From NCBI GenBank assembly GCA_021831035.1, contig JAKBNL010000001.1:124001-188000 (forward strand): a stretch of 64,000 nucleotides of DNA, written 5' to 3'. Origin of the DNA: Actinomycetes bacterium. Its GTDB lineage: Bacteria > Actinomycetota > Acidimicrobiia > Acidimicrobiales > RAAP-2. The notes under the pieces were generated by a model that searched no databases, was not told the origin of the DNA, and saw only the letters and a program-made list of their open reading frames with translations. Position 1 is the stretch's first letter; every line of letters begins with the position of its first letter. The position numbers and the translations under genes are program-made. Positions 37,834 through 46,300 of the stretch are shown piece by piece.

Positions 37834-38337
37834 GTGAGTGACCTCCTGCGCGCGCTGGTCGCGTGGTCCCAGACCCCGCGCGGGAAGAAGATGGTCCGCT
37901 ACGTTCTCGGCTCGGTCATCACCACGGCCGTCTCGTTCACCTCGATCGCGATCCTCTTCGGCTTCCGGATCATCCCGGGGGTGATGTGGTCGACGCTCAC
38001 GGGCAACCTGATCGCGACGATCCCGGCCTACTGGCTCAACCGCAACTGGACCTGGGGCAAGCGGGGGCGCAGCCACTTCTTCAAAGAGATGGTCCCGTTC
38101 TGGGCGATGTCGTTCGCGTCGATCACGTTCTCCCAGGTCGGCGCCTTCTGGGCGCGCTACGAGGTCCACCATCACGCCTGGAGCCGGCTGGCCGACACCG
38201 GTCTCGTGACCGGCACCAACCTGCTGTGCTTCGGGATCTTCTTCGTCTTGAAGATCCTCGTCTTCAACCGGATCTTCCAGGTCCCCGAGGCCGCGCCGGT
38301 CGACGAGCCGGTCGCCGTGGGAGACCCGACCCTCTAG
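37834..38337 (+). CDS. GtrA-family membrane protein (first of a tandem pair)
   Basis: A 167-residue protein with four membrane segments, the GtrA pattern. The conserved loop YWLNRNWTWGKRGRS follows segment 2. GtrA-like proteins are thought to pass lipid-linked sugars across the membrane or support cell-wall glycosylation. TAGGCT at 37821-37826 lies seven bases before the GTG (leaderless). It is followed after two bases by a close paralogue. Confidence 0.8.
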   Translation: MSDLLRALVAWSQTPRGKKMVRYVLGSVITTAVSFTSIAILFGFRIIPGVMWSTLTGNLIATIPAYWLNRNWTWGKRGRSHFFKEMVPFWAMSFASITFSQVGAFWARYEVHHHAWSRLADTGLVTGTNLLCFGIFFVLKILVFNRIFQVPEAAPVDEPVAVGDPTL

Positions 38338-38339
38338 AG

Positions 38340-38849
38340 GTGGACCTCACGCCCTCGGGCCTGTGGCGATGGGGCCACACCCATCGGGGACGCACCTTCG
38401 TGCGCTACACCGCCACCTCGGCGATCACCACGGTGATCTCGCTGGGCGCCGTCTCGGTCCTCTACGGCTTTCGCATCATCCCCGGGGTCCTGTGGGCGAC
38501 CCTGACGGGCAACCTCATCGGGATGATCCCCGCCTACAACCTGAACCGGCGCTGGGCCTGGGGCAAGCGGGGCCGGAGCGCCCTGCGCACCGAGGTGCTG
38601 CCGTTCTTTGTCATGTCGGCGATGGGGATCGCCTTCAGTCAGGTCGGCGCGCTCTGGGCCCGCCAGGAGGTGCGCACCCACGCGTGGGCCCACGTCGTCG
38701 ACACGGGCCTCGTGACCGGCACCAACCTCGTCTGCTTCGGCGTCTTCTGGGTGCTGAAGCTCCTCGTCTTCAATCGGATCTTCCACGTGCGCGAGCTGGC
38801 CGAGTACGACGCCACCCTCACCGACGAGGAGCTGGCCCGGGACCGCTAG
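38340..38849 (+). CDS. GtrA-family membrane protein (second of a tandem pair)
   Basis: A 169-residue paralogue of the preceding gene. Stretches such as FGFRIIPGV/YGFRIIPGV, LTGNLI, NRxWxWGKRGRS, FSQVGA.WAR and DTGLVTGTNL.CFG.F are shared in order, so the pair arose by tandem duplication. It starts two bases after its partner's stop and should be co-translated with it. The C-terminus is more acidic. Its stop shares CTAG with yajQ. Confidence 0.8.
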   Translation: MDLTPSGLWRWGHTHRGRTFVRYTATSAITTVISLGAVSVLYGFRIIPGVLWATLTGNLIGMIPAYNLNRRWAWGKRGRSALRTEVLPFFVMSAMGIAFSQVGALWARQEVRTHAWAHVVDTGLVTGTNLVCFGVFWVLKLLVFNRIFHVRELAEYDATLTDEELARDR

Positions 38850-39334
38850 TCGCGGAAGTTGGTGAACTGCAGCGGGACCTCGAGGTCGGCCTCCTTGAGC
38901 GCCTGGATCACCCGCTGGAGGTCGTCGCGCTGCTTGCCCGTCACCCGGACCTGGTCGCCCTGGATCGAGGAGCTGACCCCCTTGAGGCCGAGGTCCTTCA
39001 CCAGCTTGTTGATCCGCTTGCCGACGTCCTGGCCGATGCCGGCGCGCAGCGCCACCCTCTGGCGGGCGCTCTGGTGGCTGGCCTCCTCGACCGAGCCGGG
39101 GTCGAGGGTCTTCAAGGAGACCTGGCGCTTGACCATCTTCTCCTGGAGGAGCTGGTAGAGGGCGTGGAGGCGGTCCTCGGTCGAGGCCGAGAGGGTCAGC
39201 TCCTTCTCGGAGAAGTCGACCCGGGCGTCGGTCCCTTTGAAGTCGAACCGGGTGGCGGCCTCGCGGTTGGTCTGGTCGACCGCGTTGCGCACCTCTTGGA
39301 GGTCGACCTCGCTGACGACGTCGAAAGTGGGCAT
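38846..39334 (-). CDS. yajQ: YajQ family nucleotide-binding protein
   Basis: A 162-residue protein of the YajQ (DUF520) family: it opens MPTFDVVSEVDLQEVRNAV, and TRFDFKG and QVRVTGKQRDDLQRVI are the family's conserved blocks. Members bind nucleotides, including c-di-GMP in Xanthomonas; whether that holds here is unknown, though a GGDEF-EAL protein is encoded at 11210-13510. TACCAT (39346-39341) lies six bases before the ATG, so the transcript is probably leaderless. Confidence 0.92.
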   Translation of the reverse strand: MPTFDVVSEVDLQEVRNAVDQTNREAATRFDFKGTDARVDFSEKELTLSASTEDRLHALYQLLQEKMVKRQVSLKTLDPGSVEEASHQSARQRVALRAGIGQDVGKRINKLVKDLGLKGVSSSIQGDQVRVTGKQRDDLQRVIQALKEADLEVPLQFTNFRD

Positions 39335-39395
39335 GGGTGCATGGTAGGCCGCGGGCCGGATGGCCCCCGCCCCCGGTGCGGTTAGGATTCTGCGC

Positions 39396-39480
39396 GGGTC
39401 GGTGCCCGAGTGGCCAATGGGATCTGGCTGTAAACCAGACGGCTTAGCCTACGGGGGTTCGAATCCCTCCCGGCCCACCA
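39396..39480 (+). tRNA. tRNA-Tyr (anticodon GTA), CCA encoded
   Basis: A class II tRNA. The anticodon loop CTGTAAA gives GTA. The acceptor stem GGGTCGG pairs with CCGGCCC, followed by A and encoded CCA (39478-39480). TAGGAT at 39383-39388 lies exactly seven bases before the first base of the mature tRNA. Confidence 0.95.
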
Positions 39481-39548
39481 CAGAGCTCGGCCCGCCCGGG
39501 CCGCCGCGCCTCGGCGGCACTACGGTGTCGGGCGGCGAGAGGAGTGGC

Positions 39549-41174
39549 GTGAGGCGGATCGGGGCGTGGGCGCGAGGGGTGCGTCACACCTACGAGCGGC
39601 TCGCCTCGGGCTTCGAGTCGGGCGTCCAGCTGCTCGAGCGGCGCTACACCCCGCTCGGGCGCTTCAACCCGGGACCCTTCGAGGGGTGGGGCTTCCTGTG
39701 GCAGCCGGCCCTCCAGGGGTTCGTGGCGATGTGCCTCATCCTCTCGGGCTCGTCGTTCACCAACTCGCCCTTCAAGCTGGACATGACCGGCACCTGGTTC
39801 TTCGGCGAGCCGTCGTCCGCCCCGACCGGCACGCCCTCGACGACCAAGTACATGCTCTCGGTGGTGCTCGTCTACGGCGGGCTCCTGCTCTTGATGCGGG
39901 TCTGGCTGCGCCTGGCCGAGATCGTGAAGCTCCACCACGGGGCCAGCCTGCGCCGGCTGTGGTGGATGCTGCTGCTCTGGGCCGGCCCGATGATCGTGGC
40001 CCCGCCCCTCTTCTCGCGCGACGTCTTCTCCTACGCCGCCCAGGGCGAGATGACCGCCCACCACCTCAACCCCTACTTCCTCGGGCCGTTCTCGCTCGGC
40101 TCGACGCCCTACCTCAACCCCGTCGACCCGCTGTGGTGGAACACCCCGGCCCCCTACGGGCCCCTCTTCTTGTGGGTGGACGGCGCGATCGACCGGCTGA
40201 CCCTGCACAACCAGCTCGCCACGGTGGTGGGTCTGCGCCTCTTGGAGGTGGCCGCGGTCGCCCTCATCGGGGTGGGCGTCGCGATGCTCGCCCGGGGGCT
40301 CGGCCGCGACCCCGGCGAGGCCTTCGTGCTGGCCGCCCTCAACCCGCTGATCCTGCTCACCATCGTCGGGGGCGCCCACAACGACGGCCTCATGACGGGG
40401 CTGCTGGTGGTGGGCCTCGGCTTCGCCGTGAACCGACATCCGTGGTGGGCCCTCTTCTTCGTCTCGATGGCCACGGCCGTGAAGGCCCCGGCCGCCATCG
40501 GCCTGGCGTTCGTCGCCTGGAACTGGCTGCCTCCGGACGCGCCGCTGAAGCAGCGGCTCCAGCCCTTCGCGGCCGGCGGGCTCGTGGTGGGGGCGGTCCT
40601 GCTCGTCTCGTCCTACCTCTCGGGCTTCGGCTTCGGGTGGGTGCGCAACCTGCTCACCCCGGGCACGGTGCGCTCCTGGGCGGCGCCGGCCACGGCCGTG
40701 GGGATGGCGGGCGGCAACCTCCTGCACGCGGTGGGCCTGCACATGGTCTCGGTCGCCACGACGATCGGCGCGGCCCGTCTCGTGGGGCTGGTCACCGCGA
40801 CGGCGCTGACCCTCTGGCTGCTCTGGCGCTCGGGGGAGCGGGGCTGGGTGCGCTCGCTCGGGGTGTCGCTGATCCTGTTCGTCGAGCTCGGCCCGGTCGT
40901 CCAGCCCTGGTACCTGTCGTGGGGCCTCGTCGTGCTCGCGGCCAGCTACCGGGGCCGCGAGCACTTCTGGCTGCTGCTGCTCGCGATCACCGGACCCTTC
41001 ATTGGGCTGCCCGGCGGGCGGAACCTGCTCTCGGACCTGGTGCACTCGAACCCCCTGCTCATCGCGCTCGCCGTCGCGATCCTGGGCGGGGTGCTGGTGC
41101 TGCCGCTCGGGCGCTGGACCCAGTGGTCCTGGCCCGAGCGCGTGGGGGGAGCGCTCGAGCTCGAGCCGGCCTAG
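39549..41174 (+). CDS. MptB-like polyprenyl-phosphomannose-dependent alpha-1,6-mannosyltransferase
   Basis: A 541-residue polytopic GT-C enzyme with about 12-14 membrane segments. The first extracytoplasmic loop contains SRDVFSYAAQGEM, whose acidic residue follows the GT-C pattern, and NTPAPYGPLFLW and AHNDGLMTGLLVVG are shared with MptA/MptB of mycobacteria and corynebacteria. Those enzymes extend the mannan backbone of lipomannan using polyprenyl-phosphomannose. Outside mycolate-containing groups the acceptor is not known. The GTG at 39549 has GAGGAG upstream. Confidence 0.75.
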   Translation: MRRIGAWARGVRHTYERLASGFESGVQLLERRYTPLGRFNPGPFEGWGFLWQPALQGFVAMCLILSGSSFTNSPFKLDMTGTWFFGEPSSAPTGTPSTTKYMLSVVLVYGGLLLLMRVWLRLAEIVKLHHGASLRRLWWMLLLWAGPMIVAPPLFSRDVFSYAAQGEMTAHHLNPYFLGPFSLGSTPYLNPVDPLWWNTPAPYGPLFLWVDGAIDRLTLHNQLATVVGLRLLEVAAVALIGVGVAMLARGLGRDPGEAFVLAALNPLILLTIVGGAHNDGLMTGLLVVGLGFAVNRHPWWALFFVSMATAVKAPAAIGLAFVAWNWLPPDAPLKQRLQPFAAGGLVVGAVLLVSSYLSGFGFGWVRNLLTPGTVRSWAAPATAVGMAGGNLLHAVGLHMVSVATTIGAARLVGLVTATALTLWLLWRSGERGWVRSLGVSLILFVELGPVVQPWYLSWGLVVLAASYRGREHFWLLLLAITGPFIGLPGGRNLLSDLVHSNPLLIALAVAILGGVLVLPLGRWTQWSWPERVGGALELEPA

Positions 41175-41701
41175 CGGCGCTCGCGCGCCACGTACTGGTA
41201 CTCGACGACGTCGAGCCACTGGCCGTGCTTGCGTCCCACCTCGATCTCGGTGCCGACGAGGGTGAACCCGCACTTCTCGTGGAGCCGGATCGACCCGGCG
41301 TTCTCGCCCACGATCCGCGCGATCACCGAGTGGAAGCCGTAGCTCTCCACCAGGTCGAGCAGGTCTGAGAGCACCCGCTCGCCCACGCCGCGACCCCGGG
41401 CCCGTCGGTGGACGTAGACCGAGTTCTCCACCGTCGTGGCGTAGGCGGGGCGCTCGCGGAAGGGCGAGACCGAGGCGAAGCCCACCACCGGCTCACCCCG
41501 GGCCCCGGGCTCGCCGACGCCGTCCTCGTCGTTCACCACGACCAGGCACGGGTGGGTCCCCTGGTGGGCGGCGATCCAGTGGCGGTGCTCCTCGAGGGTG
41601 CGCGGTACCAGGTCGAACGAGACGGTCGTCTCGAGGACCTCGGGGTTGAGGATGGCCATGAGGGCTCCCGCGTCGTCGGGCTCGACGAGCCGGGTCCTCA
41701 T
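41171..41701 (-). CDS. GNAT acetyltransferase, phosphinothricin-acetyltransferase-like
   Basis: A 176-residue GNAT enzyme. The acetyl-CoA loop is RRARGRGVGERVLSDL, and SPFRERPAYATTVENSVYVH is the block typical of the phosphinothricin/methionine-sulfoximine acetyltransferase branch. It may detoxify glutamine-synthetase inhibitors or acetylate an amino acid. TACCCT (41713-41708) lies six bases before the ATG (leaderless). Its stop shares CTAG with the mannosyltransferase gene. Confidence 0.8.
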   Translation of the reverse strand: MRTRLVEPDDAGALMAILNPEVLETTVSFDLVPRTLEEHRHWIAAHQGTHPCLVVVNDEDGVGEPGARGEPVVGFASVSPFRERPAYATTVENSVYVHRRARGRGVGERVLSDLLDLVESYGFHSVIARIVGENAGSIRLHEKCGFTLVGTEIEVGRKHGQWLDVVEYQYVARERR

Positions 41702-41782
41702 TCGCCCAGGGTAACCCGGGCGACGACGGTGGAATGGCCCCGCGGGGACGGGGTAGACTGACCCCTCGCGGCGTAGCCGTGC

Positions 41783-41854
<72 letters not shown>

Positions 41855-41859
41855 CGCCA

Positions 41860-41936
41860 GGCGGCGTAGCTCAGGTGGTTAGAGCACACGGCTCATAATC
41901 GTGGTGTCGAGGGTTCGACTCCCTCCGCCGCTACCA
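41860..41936 (+). tRNA. tRNA with CAT anticodon, probably elongator tRNA-Met
   Basis: The anticodon loop CTCATAA gives CAT. The acceptor stem GGCGGCG pairs with CGCCGCT (one G-U at the end), followed by A and encoded CCA. The paired first position argues against initiator tRNA. A lysidine-modified tRNA-Ile with CAT cannot be excluded by eye. It lies between tRNA-Thr and rpmG, a common actinobacterial arrangement that favours Met. Confidence 0.9.
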
Positions 41937-41968
41937 GGCGCGAAGTGCAACGGACGTAGGAGGTCCCG

Positions 41969-42133
41969 ATGGCGAAGAACGAGAAGCGCGTCCAGGTGAC
42001 CCTGGCCTGCGAGGAGTGCAAGCGCCGCAACTACATCACCACGAAGAACAAGCTGAACGACCGCGAGCGCATCGAGATGCGCAAGTTCTGCTCGTGGGAG
42101 CGGCGCCACACCCTGCACAAAGAGACCCGCTAG
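41969..42133 (+). CDS. rpmG: 50S ribosomal protein L33
   Basis: A 54-residue L33: it opens [21 protein letters not shown] and ends [10 protein letters not shown]. The first zinc-type pair CEEC is present, but the second pair is reduced to one Cys ([10 protein letters not shown]), so three of the four usual ligands remain. GTAGGAGG lies before the ATG. In related genomes the next genes are usually tRNA-Trp and secE; here a 5-kb transporter operon intervenes. Confidence 0.95.
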   Translation: MAKNEKRVQVTLACEECKRRNYITTKNKLNDRERIEMRKFCSWERRHTLHKETR

Positions 42134-42244
42134 CCCCGGCGCCTGAGGGCGCTCTCAGTCCGTGACGGACACGACCGGCAACTGTTGGGGGTCGGCCGCG
42201 CACTAGTCACGGCGCGTTAATGCGGTGGCCGTAGAACGGCGGCC

Positions 42245-43348
42245 ATGACACCACACCCACACCGCATCATCGCCCGCCTGGTCCTGGCCGCGCTCGCGCT
42301 GGGGACCTCGGCCCTCGTCCCGGCCGCCCTCACGACCGCGGCCAGGGCGGCCTCGAACCCGGGGTTTGTCTTGTACTCCGCTCAGGGCTACGACCACGCC
42401 ACGGTGAGCGCGTTCAACGCGACCCACCCCGGCTTCACGGTGACCCTGAACGACAACTCGACGGGTCCGCTTCTCCAGCAGATCCAGGCCGAGGGCAACA
42501 ACCCCAAGTGGGGCGCCCTGTGGGTCGACGGCGCGACCGCCTTCGCCGCGCTCGACACCCAGGGAATGCTCGAGAAGCACATCGCCCCGTCGGTCGGGTT
42601 CAACGCGCTCGGCAGGGCCAACATCCCCGCCGACGGCAGCTACGTCCCGACCGGGCTCACGGTCGTCGGGGCGCTCTGCTACAACTCGGCGGCGGTGAAG
42701 CCGAGCCAGCTGCCGTCGACCTGGGCGCAGCTCGCCGAGGCCAAGTACAACGGCCAGCTCGGCATGAACGACCCCAGTCAGTCCGGGCCCACGTACCCGA
42801 TGATCGCCGGGGTGATGAACGAGCTCGGCCACTACACCTCGGGCTCGACCGCCCCGGCCGTCGCCGCGGGTGAGGCCTACTTCAGGTCACTGGCCAAGAA
42901 CGGCCTCTTGGTGTCGGCGACCAACGGCCCGACGATCGGGGCGATGGAGCAGGGGTCGATCAACATGGCGATCGTCCAGAGCTCCGCGTGCTACGGCGCG
43001 GAGATCAACGGGAGCTTCCCCAGCATCCGGGTCAAGTACCTGAACTACTCGATCGCCCTGCCGGGCTGCTTCGGCATCGACGCGAAGGCCCCGACGATCG
43101 TGCGCCAGGACGCGGCGAAGTTCCTCGCCTGGCTGCTCACCCCCAAGGGCCAGCACGTCATGCAGACGGGCGACCCCCAGGGCGACTCGCTCTACTGGCC
43201 CGTCCTCAACGGGATCAAGCCGGCCAACAAGGTGATCCCGCCACTGTCGAGCACCCACGCCGTGACCATCAACCCCTACGTGTGGGGCCCCCTCGAGAGC
43301 GGGATCAACACGTGGTTCGATAAGAACATCCTCTCGGCGGCGGCCTAG
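42245..43348 (+). CDS. ABC transporter substrate-binding protein, iron(III)/phosphonate-type family
   Basis: A 367-residue exported protein with a signal peptide ending near AARA (about 35), followed by a two-lobed family 1-like binding protein. LYSAQGYDHATVSAFN opens lobe 1, NDPSQSGPTYPMIAGV lies at the hinge, and FLAWLLTPKGQHVMQ is near the C-terminus; all fit the AfuA/FbpA-like group. Relatives bind ferric iron, 2-aminoethylphosphonate or thiamine. The FTR1-like gene in the same operon favours iron. No lipobox is seen, so the anchor is unclear. TAGAAC lies seven bases before the ATG. Confidence 0.78.
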   Translation: MTPHPHRIIARLVLAALALGTSALVPAALTTAARAASNPGFVLYSAQGYDHATVSAFNATHPGFTVTLNDNSTGPLLQQIQAEGNNPKWGALWVDGATAFAALDTQGMLEKHIAPSVGFNALGRANIPADGSYVPTGLTVVGALCYNSAAVKPSQLPSTWAQLAEAKYNGQLGMNDPSQSGPTYPMIAGVMNELGHYTSGSTAPAVAAGEAYFRSLAKNGLLVSATNGPTIGAMEQGSINMAIVQSSACYGAEINGSFPSIRVKYLNYSIALPGCFGIDAKAPTIVRQDAAKFLAWLLTPKGQHVMQTGDPQGDSLYWPVLNGIKPANKVIPPLSSTHAVTINPYVWGPLESGINTWFDKNILSAAA

Positions 43349-43388
43349 TCCTCCCAAGACCCGCGTCCGTCTCCCCTCGACGCTGGCG

Positions 43389-45200
43389 ATGGCCGACCTG
43401 ACACTGGCCGCCACCGAGGCCGTCGAGGTCGTCGGGGCCGATGCCCCGACGACCTCGACGGCACCCCCCCGCACCCGACGGCGCCTCCCCATCGGGGCGA
43501 TCCTCGTCTGGGGCGTGCTCGCGCTGCTCATCGTCGCCCCGGTGGGCAGCTTCCTGGCGCTCGCCGTGAGCCCGCGCCTCTTCGGCCAGGGAGCCCAGTG
43601 GTTCACCCTGGCCTACGTGGGCCAGGCCTTCCAGGGCGCCACGGCCCAGGGGATCGTCAACTCGCTGTGGGTCTCGACCACGGTCGCGGTCGTCTCGGTC
43701 GCCCTGGCCACCGGGCTGGCGTGGCTCATCCAGCGCACCAACGTGATGGGCCGTCGATTCTGGGCGGTGTCGATGTGGGTCCTGCTGCTCATGCCCACCT
43801 GGATGACCTCGCTCGGCTGGACCGACCTGCTCGAGCCCTACGGCGTGGCTCACGCGGTGGGACTCGACACCCAGGGGGTCTACGGCGAGTTCTTCGGCCC
43901 GCTCGGCATCGTGGTCGTGCTGACGGCCTCGGCCCTGCCCTTCGCCTACTTCATCGTGGCGGCCGGCCTCCAGGGGCTCGGTCCGGAGTTCGAGGACGCC
44001 GCGCGCACCTACGGTGCCGGCCGCGTCCGCACCGCGATGACGGTGCTGCCGATCATCGCGCCGGCGCTCTTCAGCGCGCTGGCGATCAGCTTCGCCGAGA
44101 CGATCAGCGACTTCGGTGTCGCCGACACCCTGGGCTACCACGCCCACTTCCCGCTGGCGACCTTCACCCTCTACAGTGCGATCTCGAACTACCCCGCCAA
44201 CTTCTCGGTGGCTGCGGTGATCGCCGTGGTCCTGATCCTCTCGACCGTCCCGCCCATCGCCCTGCAGAGTCGGGTGATGCGGCGGGCCCGGTCCTACGCG
44301 GTCCTGTCGGGGCGCACGCGGTCTCCCCGCCGTCGGGAGTTCTCGACGCGGGGACGCTGGCTCGCCTCGGCGGGAATCGCCCTGGTTATGGGGGTCGCGC
44401 TCGGGGCGCCGGTGATCGGTGCGGTCGTGGGGTCGTTCGTCCAGAACCTCGGCGACGCGGTGGGACCGCACGTCCACTTCACCCTCACCTACTACGACCA
44501 GATCCTGCACCCGTCCCTCGTCGACAACGGGCTGGGCTCGCCGCTTCTGCTCTCTAACCAGCTCGGACTGGTGGTGGCGAGCGCGACGGGCGTGCTCGCG
44601 GTCGTCCTGGCCCGCCGGCTCGTGGCCACGAACGGGGGGTGGAGCCAGCGCCTGACCGACGTCTTGCTGCTCGGCACCGTTGCGATCCCGGGCGTCGTGC
44701 TCGGGGTGGGGTACATCTTCTTCTACAACCTGCCCCTCATCACCGGCCACGTGGTGGACATCTACAAGACCCTGCCGCTGCTGATGCTCGGGCTCACCGC
44801 GAACGCCCTGCCGGGCCAGACCCGATTCATGGCCGGCCCGGTGAGCCAGCTCCAGGCCTCGCTGGCCGACGCCGCCCGGGTCCACGGGGCCGGGCGGGCG
44901 CGGGCGTGGGCGACGACGCACCTCCCGCTGATGAGTCGGGTGCTCGTCTGGGGATGGCTCCTCACGTTCGCCAAGACCCTGAGCGAGCTGCCGATCAGCC
45001 AGATCCTGTACCCGCCGAGTCAAGAGCCGGCGTCCGTGACGATCCAGGCCTACCTCGGTAACTTCCTCACCTCGACCGCGACGGCGATGACGGTCGCGAC
45101 CGTCGCTGAGATGCTCGGGGTGATCGTCGTCGTGCTCGCGCTCTACCGGCTCCTCACCCCGCGGGGGTGGCGTCGGGTGGGCTGGAGCGTCGTGCGGTGA
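43389..45200 (+). CDS. ABC transporter permease with two fused permease domains, iron(III)-type
   Basis: A 603-residue protein with about 12 membrane segments arranged as two BPD-type permease units in one chain, as in FbpB/SfuB/ThiP. Each half has its EAA-like loop that docks to the ATPase: EDAARTYGAGRVRTAMTVL in the first and DAARVHGAGRARAWATTHL in the second. It follows the binding-protein gene by 40 bases and overlaps the ATPase gene by four. Confidence 0.85.
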   Translation: MADLTLAATEAVEVVGADAPTTSTAPPRTRRRLPIGAILVWGVLALLIVAPVGSFLALAVSPRLFGQGAQWFTLAYVGQAFQGATAQGIVNSLWVSTTVAVVSVALATGLAWLIQRTNVMGRRFWAVSMWVLLLMPTWMTSLGWTDLLEPYGVAHAVGLDTQGVYGEFFGPLGIVVVLTASALPFAYFIVAAGLQGLGPEFEDAARTYGAGRVRTAMTVLPIIAPALFSALAISFAETISDFGVADTLGYHAHFPLATFTLYSAISNYPANFSVAAVIAVVLILSTVPPIALQSRVMRRARSYAVLSGRTRSPRRREFSTRGRWLASAGIALVMGVALGAPVIGAVVGSFVQNLGDAVGPHVHFTLTYYDQILHPSLVDNGLGSPLLLSNQLGLVVASATGVLAVVLARRLVATNGGWSQRLTDVLLLGTVAIPGVVLGVGYIFFYNLPLITGHVVDIYKTLPLLMLGLTANALPGQTRFMAGPVSQLQASLADAARVHGAGRARAWATTHLPLMSRVLVWGWLLTFAKTLSELPISQILYPPSQEPASVTIQAYLGNFLTSTATAMTVATVAEMLGVIVVVLALYRLLTPRGWRRVGWSVVR

Positions 45201-46300
45201 GGGCCACGACGGGACCCGTCCGGGTCGAGATCACGGCCTTGACCAAGGAGTTCGTGGGGACACGGGCGCTCGACGGCGTCGACCTGGTGGTCGAACCGGG
45301 CACCTTCGTGGTCCTGCTCGGTCCCTCGGGGTCGGGCAAGACGACCCTCCTGCGCTGCGTGGCGGGCATCGAACGCCCGAGCGGGGGCACCATCGTCCTC
45401 AACGGCCGCGAGGTCGCCGCGCCGCGCGCCTTCGTGGCGCCGGAGCGGCGCGGGGTGGCGATGGTCTTCCAGGACTACGCGCTCTGGCCCCACCTGAGCG
45501 TGCGGCGCAACGTGGGCTACCCCCTCGCCGCGAGCCGGGTGCCGGTGTCGGAGCGGGCCCGCCGGGTGGAGGCGCTGCTCACCCGGGTCGGGATCGCCCA
45601 CCTGGCGGAAGCCTTCCCCAACGACCTCTCGGGCGGCGAGCAGCAGCGCGTGGCGTTGGCCCGGGCGCTGGCCGCCGACGCGGGGCTCCTGTTGTTCGAC
45701 GAGCCCCTCTCCAACCTCGACGCCGACCGGCGCGAGCAGCTGCGCATCGCGATCGCCACCTTGACCCGGGAGTCGGGGGCCACGGCGCTCTACATAACCC
45801 ACGACCAGTCCGAGGCGTTCGCGCTGGCCGACCGGGTCGGGGTCCTCGACCACGGACGCCTCGTCCAGTTCGACACGCCCGAGGCCGTCTACCGGCGTCC
45901 GGCGAGCGCGTTCGTGGCCCGCTTCACGGGGGTCGCGGGCGAACTGCCGGTGGTCGCCGTGCGCGCGCGCGGGGGCGACCGGGTCGAGGTCGAGCTCGCC
46001 CTGGCGGGGGGCGCCCGGCTCGAGTCGAGCGCGGTGGGCGCGCCGGGGCGCTCGGCGCGCCTCTTCGTGCGCGCGGCCGGGGTCACCCTGTCGCGCGAGC
46101 CGTCGGAGGGCCTGGCGGGGGTGGTGCGCGACGTCGCCTTCACCGGGCGCGGCTACGAGCACGTCGTGACGCTGGGGGAGGGGGTCGAGCTGACCCGGGT
46201 ATTCTCGACCCGTCGGCACGAGCGCGACGCCCGCGTCGGGGCGGTGCTCGACCCCGAGGGCTGCTTCGTCCTCGACGCCGACGCGGAGGACGCCCCATGA
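45197..46300 (+). CDS. ABC transporter ATPase, iron(III)/spermidine-type
   Basis: A 367-residue ATPase. Walker A is GPSGSGKTT, the Q-loop follows in MVFQDYALWPH, the signature is LSGGEQQR, Walker B is LLLFDEPLSNLD and the switch His is in YITHDQSEA. A C-terminal TOBE-type regulatory domain (about 250-360) matches the FbpC/PotA class. The GTG at 45197 overlaps the permease stop as GTGA; its own stop overlaps the next ATG as ATGA. An in-frame start at 45167 is possible but lies inside the permease gene. Confidence 0.88.
   Translation: MRATTGPVRVEITALTKEFVGTRALDGVDLVVEPGTFVVLLGPSGSGKTTLLRCVAGIERPSGGTIVLNGREVAAPRAFVAPERRGVAMVFQDYALWPHLSVRRNVGYPLAASRVPVSERARRVEALLTRVGIAHLAEAFPNDLSGGEQQRVALARALAADAGLLLFDEPLSNLDADRREQLRIAIATLTRESGATALYITHDQSEAFALADRVGVLDHGRLVQFDTPEAVYRRPASAFVARFTGVAGELPVVAVRARGGDRVEVELALAGGARLESSAVGAPGRSARLFVRAAGVTLSREPSEGLAGVVRDVAFTGRGYEHVVTLGEGVELTRVFSTRRHERDARVGAVLDPEGCFVLDADAEDAP

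Noticed and set aside
42158..42170. GTCCGT-G-ACGGAC inverted repeat as an iron-regulator box for the metal transporter
   Set aside because: It does not resemble IdeR/DtxR or Fur consensus sites and lies nearer the end of rpmG than the transporter promoter.
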